This document shows positions 57,720 through 64,000 of a stretch of DNA of 64,000 nt, in pieces. Source of the stretch: Ancistrus triradiatus (taxonomy: Eukaryota; Chordata; Actinopteri; Siluriformes; Loricariidae); NCBI GenBank assembly GCA_025084515.1, contig JAJAGP010002014.1, forward strand, positions 1 through 64,000, written 5' to 3'. The notes below the pieces were generated by a model. That model was not told the origin of the DNA, searched no databases, and was given only the letters and a program-made list of their open reading frames with translations. The position numbers and the translations under genes were made by a program. Numbering within the stretch: position 1 is the first letter of the stretch; every line of letters begins with the position of its first letter.

Positions 57720-60700
57720 CTGAAACAGAGCGGCTCATTAGCACATTGAGAGCGTTTACATGGACTTAATCTGATAAGTGCAGAAAATCAGACCATCAGA
57801 AAGCTGATCAGAGTACACACGAGCAGATAAATGAGAAGGCTATGGGTTTACACGGCCCAGGTAATCTGGGGCTGAATTCACGAAGGTTTCTTAAAGAAAC
57901 TTATGGTGTGTTTCTTAATTTCATCATTTATCTTGTGTTTTTTCCTTAACTCTCTTAAGAATCTTATGTTCTTAAATGTTTTGGTCTACAAGTCCAAAAG
58001 ATGCAAAATCTAAGAATAACATGACCTGGCAACCAAGACGCCCCACTAGACTGACAAATCCGATTGAAATAGGTAACTGGTACACATGCCGTCAGAAAGG
58101 CTATCGGAATAAAATCCAGCTCTCTATTGGATTTAACCTGGAGTCGAATTCACGAAAACAAACTTGAAGGTTCTTAAGACGTTCCTAAGAACATTCTCAA
58201 ATGCAATTCTCGAAAGTTCAAATATTAGCTTGAGAAAATAAGATTATATTTTATTTTTTAAAGAATCTCTTAATTATTTTCTTACGTAGACTACATTGCA
58301 TTTTACAGCTTAAAATATACCACGCAAGACATTTTGAATTTGTATTGACCATTATTTCCATTAGTTTAATCCTCCAAGGACGAGAAAAATGGAGAAATTT
58401 TAAATCAAGCGTCCAAAAACTTTAGCAAACAAGAAAGAGGTGATGGAGGAAGAAGTAGCTGGCTTTGCCATGAACTTTCCTCATGTAGACTTTTGTATTT
58501 TAAAGCTGACTTTCACACGAAAGGCTTACGCATTTAAATTAAATAAGCCTTATTTCAGTAACTAAATTGTTTAAAGTTTTATATTTCTATGCTCATCTTC
58601 AACAACCTAAGATGAGTGAGGGGTTATCGTAAGGTTAAGAAAACATTAAGAACAGAATGTGTTCAAGAATACCACTCATTCTTAGAATTGTTCTTAAGAA
58701 GAGAGTTAATGGGGGAAAAACTTTCAGAACTTTTTTCCTAAGAAGAAAAGTTAAGAAGAGTTCCTTTCTAAAGAAACTTTCTTGAATCCGGCCCCTTGAA
58801 TAAGCAAATATCTGACTATGATCGGATCATCATAAGTCAGTGACACCATGCTTAACATTCACAGAAACCTCCAGCCAGACCAACAGCAGCACCAAAAACC
58901 CTACTTTTCATAGTCCAGAGCCTCGACTACCGAACCACGATAAGTGATACCCACCAGCATGGCCAGATAGTCCACGTGGGTCTGGATGTTGTGCCTGTCC
59001 TCCGCAGCGACCTTCTTGAAGTCCTTCAGTTTCGGCTGGCCATAGTCGCTCGCCGTCCTCACGAAGGGGGCCATCCAGCGCACGCAGCTCGATATACTGT
59101 CCCACGTGAGCCCTATAATGAGAACCACACATCAGCAACAGCCTACAGTGCTGCCATGCAATATTAAAGCCAGGGTTACCGACCACTAGGGGTGCAACGA
59201 TACATTCTGCTCAGTTTGATTCCTTCTTAAGTGTAAACAATGCAAACCAAGTTCATCCAAAAAACATTTCCTGCAATTAATACTGGAAAGAGATTAAATT
59301 GTAAAGTGTATACTTCAGCTTCACCATATCTTGAGTGAAAACATTACATGACTTTTCTTGCATAAACATTTACAGACTAGACCCATGCAGTTAAAAGAAA
59401 TTAGGGGTTTCTAAATGTGTATGAAGGCAAGAAAGCAAGACTGCACCCTCTGGTGTCCAAAAAAACGCAACTGCATTACATATCTTCAGTCCTTCAGCAT
59501 AGTTTGCATGCAACACTAGTCTGTCTAAACCAGTTTAAACCAGTTCACAATTTATAATGCTTCCAAGTCACTTAAAACCGTTTCCCAACCAAAGTGCCAT
59601 GGAAAATGATCCAATTTCACCCGATTGGTGCTCTAAGCGAGCGGAGTGTAGTTAGGCAGAACAATTACATTCTCTTCCACTAGGGGGCAGCAAGATATCA
59701 GCTGTGTGTTCAAATAACCAGGCCCAGGTTTCACACGGAGTGAGTAAATTGAGGCCAGATTTTAGATTTCAATAAATATACTTTGTGGGTAAGGTACTGC
59801 ACTATGGACTTGAAGGTCCAGGGTTCAAATCCCACCTCTGCCAAGCTGCCACTGTTGGGTCCTTGAGCAAGGCCCTTAACCCACAATTGCGATGTAAGAC
59901 TATCAATTGTAAGTCGCTCTGGATAAGGGCGTCTGCTAAATGCTGTTGTGGACTGTGGTAGTCTAGTGGTTAAGGTACTGGACTACGGACTCAGGGTTCA
60001 AATCCCACCTCTGCCAAGCTGCCACTGTTGTGTCCTTGAGCAAGGTCCTTAACCCACAATGGCTTGGTTTGTAAGACTGTACCAATTGTAAGTCACCCTG
60101 GATAAATGTAAAATGGACTTAGAGCAGCCAGAGGCAGCAGGCCAAGAAATCTGAGGATCTAAAGAGGAGCTAATTTAAGCCCAAACCTGATTTAAACTGG
60201 ACAGATCAAGTCACATGGACTGAAACCACTACAGAATCTGAAAAAGCCCCATGACTACATGCACTGAACTGCAACTATAAAGACGGTTACACATACCATT
60301 ACACCCTTAGCATCCAGTGAATCCTCCATTTTACATTCAGTAAGACATTTCTGAAGTGCAAACCATGCTAAATAATTAATGTATACATTTTAAACAAAAA
60401 AAACACTAGTGTATCCCAGGCTTTGAGCTCTACAAACCGATCTATACAGATGTTCACACTTACCTGATGCTCTCTGTACAGTTTCAAAAGAGGTAAAGTG
60501 ACAAAATGCAGCAGCTGCCAAAACACCATACTGGTAATCTAACGAGTTTATGTCCAGTATACAAAGATCCAGTAACTGGAAAAAACAAAACAGCATTCAT
60601 GTCAGAACAGGGCGCTGGAACTGCCATGCAAACGTGATCGGCCGTGCTCTCCATTCTCACCTGGGCCACCTGGATATAGGTTTCCTGAGAGAACTGAGGC

Positions 60701-63019
60701 ACAAGGAAATTCGGGTCTTCCTTCAGAGCGTCCACCTGAGAATAAAGCTTCAACCACGAGATGGCCGTTTCCGGACAGAGGTGCCAGTTCAACGCTTTCA
60801 GCATCACCAGTTCCATTTCAAGGATCTCCTCGTCGTCGCAGGCACCGTCCGTGACGTAGGCGAACTCCTGAAGCTTCGGCGGATAGATCTCCTGCAATCA
60901 CAGCCAGTACAACCGATAAGGTTTCGCATATTCGCTTATTTATTTATTTGGAAACCATTTCACCAGAGAACAAGGACGGGCCAAGACCTCTATTTTAGAC
61001 GCTATGAAGAGCGAGGTAACGCCGATGAGCTGCAGCTGGTTCTTGCTGACGTCCATCTGGGTCAGCATGAAGCGATCGAAGAAGTCCTGAGCCAGGTAGA
61101 AGGTCTCCCGATGGAGCGTGTACACCTCACTCACCTGTACAGACACAGCGTTAGGTAATGCAGTCTACACGTCCAGCGGTCAAGCTCACAACATGCCTAA
61201 CAATGAAATAGGATAGATGCTCCAGTTCCAAGCATGGCCATCTCAAGAACGAACTGCTAAAAAGCTTTAATTCTTTTTAAATGGGGGGGCCTTCACCCAC
61301 AATCATTTTGGAAGCATGAGACCCAAACGTTATGTTCTTGCATAGAAACATCTAGGCTGCCCAGTGATGTTGGCTCAGCTTTGGTCCTCTCAAGGTTTCT
61401 TCTTACATTTTAGCTGTTTTACCTCGCCACAGGCTCGCTTAGTTGGAGCTTTGGGTCTAGACCCTTATAAAGCTGCTTTGAGACAGTGCAATGAAGCAAA
61501 GACTTTAATTTTGAGAGATTATAACAGATTACCAATTAGTTATTGGGTTTTTAATGCAGTGACCATCTACACAGCCAATGGATAGCTTTCACTTAGTGGG
61601 GCACAGCATATAGGACATCATGTAGGTGGGGTTATACACACACAACAGCCTGGCAAGTTTAAGGTCTAATGGTTTGGAGTGCAAAATAAAACAAGTAAAG
61701 CAAACAATTCACAATACCCAAGGTCTGAGCTTCGACTACAGGCCACTACCAGCTTAATATGACTAACCTCTAAAAGCCAGTCGAGCAGAATCGCCCTCAT
61801 TTTGGGTTGCAGGCTGGGATTCTGCTGCAAGAAGGTTTTATCATGGAGATACTTCAGCTCCTTATTCAGCATCTTAATCCACACGTCGTCTGAGCTCGCC
61901 CAACTGAGGATGAAGAGTCACACTTAGACGGCAGGAACTTTTTTTTTTCCCCTCTACAACTAAATCTTCCAGGGTTCTTACCTGAGACATGGCAGAGGCG
62001 AGGGCTTGATGAAGAGATTCTTAAAGCGGAAGTGTTTGAAGCCAGACAGGTTACCCGTCTCCTCCGATTCCTTGTGAGGAGTCTCGACCAGCACACACGG
62101 GTTGATCTCTCCTTCCGCCCACCGGTTCTACAAGACAGGACTTAAGTCTTAACCTTAGACGAGCCAGCAAGGACGGGCGATATGATGATTTAATCATGAA
62201 AGGTTAAAAAAATTTTTATTCAAGTGTATTGTTTGGCAGTTTAATCAGTGACATATATACATTTAATCATGGGAAGTAATGCTACATTTTTAGTTATACA
62301 GCACTAGTTTGAAGCACGGGAGTGCTTCTCGGGATAAACTGGGCAAATGCACACTAAACCCGAAAGACTTAAATGCCCCCAGAAGCCCATTACAAAACAA
62401 GTCCCTGTTCCTCCCTAAACATGTTGAAATCCACTATAATAAAACATGCAAATAGGCAGAACATAAGGATAATGAGGGCATATGGAGTGGCACATGGACC
62501 ACAGTCCTGAGAGCAAGGGAACAAAGCAGGATTTGGCAGGGAGGAGGTGGGTTAATGGGGGAGGGGTCGGACCTGACCAGCCACTGCATCATCACACCCT
62601 ATATCAACACCCTGCCTCTTATTTCCAGGATTAATACAGGATGATAAGGAATACCAACGAGCACACTCCTACCTTAATTACCTACTTATGGAGAACTTAC
62701 CTGAATTTCATAACTTTGCTTCTTGGTTGATCCGGGTTTTCTTCTGCAAGGCTGGAAATGGAAAGAACCAAAGACGGTCAGTTGTTACTGCAACAGAAAT
62801 GATTAAACATGCAGTAGAGGCTAAACAACCGAGGAGCTACCTCAGCTTTTCTCTTTCTTGTACACGTCATATTTGGCTCCACTGCATTTTCGTCCCTTTC
62901 CTGCAAGGTGTTACGGCAACTGGAGAGAACAAAGTTTAGGTGAATTTTAATATAGTTTAACATTATTTACACTGCGTGGATCTGAAAAGTTACAAAGCAT
63001 CTCACCTGCGTCTGGACAT
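57615..63019 (-). CDS. ccne2: Cyclin E2, complete coding region, ten coding exons
   Basis: G1/S cyclin that binds and activates CDK2 in the nucleus. The exons join to 392 codons plus stop (human CCNE2 has about 404), with no frame break. Residues 1-48 form a basic N-terminal segment (MSRRSCRNTLQ, CTRKRKAE). CVLVETPHKE and FRFKNLFIKPSPLP precede the cyclin box. MRAIL is at about 132-136, then LLDWLLEVSEVYTLHRETFY and DRFMLTQMDVSKNQLQLIG. LQEFAYVTDGAC and ISWLKLYSQVDALKEDP follow. The tail has LLTPPKS at about 380-386, the CDK2/GSK3-type phosphodegron read by FBXW7. Residues such as LTQ, YVTDGACxxEEIL and QVDALK fit cyclin E2 better than E1. It is convergent with the cadherin gene. Confidence 0.96.
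57868..58796. mobile_element. Inverted-repeat element in ccne2 intron
   Basis: The left end 'ggggctgaattcacgaaggt' and the reverse complement of the right end ('ggggccggattcaagaaagt') agree over most of about 36 bases. The interior has no open transposase, so it looks like a non-autonomous DNA transposon. A further internal copy of the end ('gtcgaattcacgaaaac') is at about 58142. Confidence 0.55.
58955..59112 (-). CDS. ccne2: ccne2 exon: second cyclin fold, end
   Basis: The acceptor is cattatag (read on the minus strand) and the donor gtgggt. Phase is 1 in and 0 out. It encodes LTWDSISSCVRWMAPFV and KLKDFKKVAAEDRHNIQTH, then VDYLAML, closely matching the E2 signature EDRHNIQTHxxYLAML. Confidence 0.96.
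59113..59782. other. ccne2 intron, part
   Basis: Intronic sequence with no recognised feature up to a pair of SINEs. Confidence 0.4.
59783..59944 (+). repeat. tRNA-derived SINE, first of a tandem pair
   Basis: 'gggtaaggtactgcactatg', B box 'gggttcaaatccc', 'gccactgttgggtccttgag' and tail 'gtcgctctggataagggcgt'. The extreme head is missing. Confidence 0.9.
59947..60112 (+). repeat. tRNA-derived SINE, second of a tandem pair
   Basis: Starts gtggactgtggtagtctagt directly after the tail of the first copy. B box 'gggttcaaatccc' and tail 'gtcaccctggataaatgtaa'. Confidence 0.9.
60113..60463. other. ccne2 intron, part
   Basis: No feature recognised. Confidence 0.4.
60464..60575 (-). CDS. ccne2: ccne2 exon: second cyclin fold
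   Basis: The acceptor is ttttttccag and the donor gtaagt on the minus strand. Phase is 0 in and 1 out. It encodes LLDLCILDINSLDYQYGVLA, then AAAFCHFTSFETVQRASG. Confidence 0.96.
60661..60891 (-). CDS. ccne2: ccne2 exon: cyclin box end and start of second fold
   Basis: The acceptor is attgcag and the donor gtgaga. Phase is 0 in and 0 out, 77 codons. It encodes EIYPPKLQEFAYVTDGACDD, MLKALNWHLCPETAISWLKL and FSQETYIQVAQ. Confidence 0.97.
60988..61134 (-). CDS. ccne2: ccne2 exon: cyclin box core
   Basis: The acceptor is ctgtacag and the donor gtcttg. Phase is 0 in and 0 out, 49 codons. It encodes VSEVYTLHRETFYLAQDFFD, then RFMLTQMDVSKNQLQLIGVT and SLFIASKIE. Confidence 0.97.
61366..61505 (-). 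repeat. Repeat family G, copy 7 (inverted, diverged)
   Basis: 'cctctcaaggtttcttctta' and 'aaagctgctttgagacagtg' are the reverse complement of family G phrases. Confidence 0.6.
61768..61903 (-). CDS. ccne2: ccne2 exon: cyclin box start with MRAIL
   Basis: The acceptor is catcctcag and the donor gttagt. Phase is 2 in and 0 out. It encodes WASSDDVWIKMLNKELKYLH, then QPKMRAILLDWLLE. The MRAIL motif marks the cyclin docking surface. Confidence 0.97.
61982..62127 (-). CDS. ccne2: ccne2 exon: pre-cyclin-box region
   Basis: The acceptor is cttgtag and the donor gtaaga. Phase is 0 in and 2 out. It encodes NRWAEGEINPCVLVETPHKE, then GFKHFRFKNLFIKPSPLPCL, matching the E2 ETPHKE and RFKNLFIxPSPLP motifs. 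Confidence 0.96.
62128..62700. other. ccne2 intron
   Basis: No recognised repeat or gene. Confidence 0.4.
62701..62751 (-). CDS. ccne2: ccne2 small exon, N-terminal basic region
   Basis: The acceptor is atttccag and the donor gtaagt. Phase is 0 in and 0 out, 17 codons: PCRRKPGSTKKQSYEIQ. It joins to NRWAEG. The KKxxYEI core agrees with human cyclin E2. Confidence 0.9.
62841..62919 (-). CDS. ccne2: ccne2 exon, N-terminal region
   Basis: The acceptor is ttctctccag and the donor gtagct. Phase is 2 in and 0 out. It encodes CRNTLQERDENAVEPNM and TCTRKRKAE, with a KRK basic cluster likely to act in nuclear import. Confidence 0.9.
63006..63019 (-). CDS. ccne2: ccne2 start codon exon
   Basis: The ATG at 63017-63019 begins MSRR. 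The exon ends AG before gtgaga, and AG plus T of the next exon gives S, so the protein starts MSRRSCR (human MSRRSSR). The exon probably begins at 63041 after ttttttcag, leaving a 22-base 5'UTR part. The first noncoding exon must be further upstream. Confidence 0.92.
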
Positions 63020-63041
63020 GTCTCCGATTTTGTGAAAAATG

Positions 63042-64000
63042 CTGAAAAAACAAACAGATTTTAAATGCAACAGCACTAAGGGTAATCGTAGTTTAAATAC
63101 AGAGATATAGTTAAAATGATCCCAACAAGAATATAGTTATCAAAAACAAGTCAGAAGACTAAGATTGAACTAAGCTAAACTTAAGACTCATAGCTACCTC
63201 TCATAGCCCTAAAGCCATGGACAGACCTGCTGTTCATTGGCACAGTTTAGTACCAGGCCGTTATTGATACACTGCACCATCTAGATTGCAACCAATCCAT
63301 TATAATTCTCATTTGTCTATCTACACAAACTCCATACAGTCCAAGGACAGGATCAAACCAGGGACTTTAAAACTGAGGGGGACTGCACTAACTGAATGCG
63401 CTACCATTTCAGCCCCTTAACATTAACTGAATGAAACCAGACCCCTTTGTTAAAGGATAAACTTCAGCCATCATTAATAAATAATCAGTAGAAACCCATG
63501 AAGAGGACAAACCCACTTCAATTTCCTTGGCTTCCATGTGGTCCTAGACTGAGCGCATGTTACTTTGTCTTCCCATCCCATTCTGATTGCATTACTTGTG
63601 TTTATATCTGCATTGTTTTTCAGATTATAGACTATACACTATACTGTGTAGCCACTGTATTCTGGGCTACATTTTATACCCAATACTTTTTAAGCACATG
63701 CACTGTCCTGCTTTCACTAAATCCATAGTTAGTCCCTGCGTTACACCTTAAAACGAGTTGACAAGCCGACTTTAGCTTCCAGTCGTAGACAATACTTGGG
63801 GCTGTTTAAGTCATGGCCCATTAAGCTACACTAAGTATTTGATTAAAGGTTAAAGAATTGAACCATTAAGAATACTAAATAATCAGAAATCCTCTCAAGA
63901 CCTGAGTTTTTGTAGCCATTTCTCCTAGCTATTTGGGATTGGTAGAACCCCCCCCCCCCCCTGGCAAAGCACAAGGGAGTTGTCTGCCTTTAAGAACAGT
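63042..64000. other. Upstream part of ccne2, probably first intron
   Basis: No CpG-rich or E2F-like promoter sequence is evident, so the promoter is probably beyond the window. A repeat-like 'caaactccatacagtccaag' module lies at about 63320-63415. A run of about 14 C is at 63948-63961. Confidence 0.4.

Noticed and set aside
60550..61158. 202-codon open frame on the plus strand
   Set aside because: It lies antisense across two ccne2 exons and their intron. The minus strand encodes conserved cyclin sequence.
57615..63019. Identification as cyclin E1
   Set aside because: RFMLTQ, EDRHNIQTHxxYLAML, LLDLCIL and TPPKS with KKxxYEI at the N-terminal side agree with cyclin E2. The E1 forms differ at these positions.
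1..64000. A previously undescribed defence, mobile or regulatory system
   Set aside because: After reading both strands I find two recognisable vertebrate genes and known classes of repeats. Nothing supports a novel multi-gene system in this window.

Overview
The window is a piece of a teleost fish nuclear genome. Split genes have canonical GT-AG introns. The spacer is crowded with Tc1-like transposons, tRNA-derived SINEs and long CA/TG microsatellites of the kind common in ray-finned fishes. The repeat mix suggests an ostariophysan such as a catfish or characin, but that is a low-confidence guess.

Region 1 (2174-44546, + strand): the 3' part of one large gene for a type III classical cadherin (Drosophila N-cadherin / vertebrate Hz-cadherin type). 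I reconstruct 21 exons whose splice phases chain together, covering about 1,880 codons. In order they encode eight cadherin (EC) repeats, a primitive classic cadherin domain, EGF, laminin G, EGF, laminin G, EGF-like cysteine modules, one transmembrane helix, and a cytoplasmic tail with a p120-catenin-type juxtamembrane motif and a beta-catenin-binding motif. The signal peptide and first EC repeats lie upstream of the window. Two exons have reading-frame problems: exon 18 (about 40113-40157) needs a 1- or 2-base correction, and exon 10 (27306-27325) needs a 1-base correction or a downstream acceptor. One intron uses a GC donor.

Region 2 (44547 to about 57600): the cadherin 3' flank or long 3'UTR and the space between two convergent genes. 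It holds three Tc1-like copies, SINEs and other repeats. Candidate poly(A) signals for the cadherin lie near 47727 and 50759.

Region 3 (57615-63019, - strand): the complete coding region of cyclin E2 (ccne2), ten coding exons and 392 codons plus stop, all in frame. It has the MRAIL cyclin-box motif and a C-terminal LLTPPKS phosphodegron. The 5'UTR continues upstream, and the promoter is probably outside the window.

The two genes lie tail to tail. They have no obvious shared pathway: one encodes an adhesion receptor linked to catenins, the other a CDK2-activating cell-cycle regulator. I found no RNA gene, CRISPR array, prokaryotic feature or viral gene. The most useful second-look items are the GC-AG intron abutting a repeat, an exon bracketed by (TG)n and (CA)n, (TG)n tracts beside several splice acceptors, the frame breaks, a 35-bp-arm inverted repeat at 39146-39360, and the nested transposon history.
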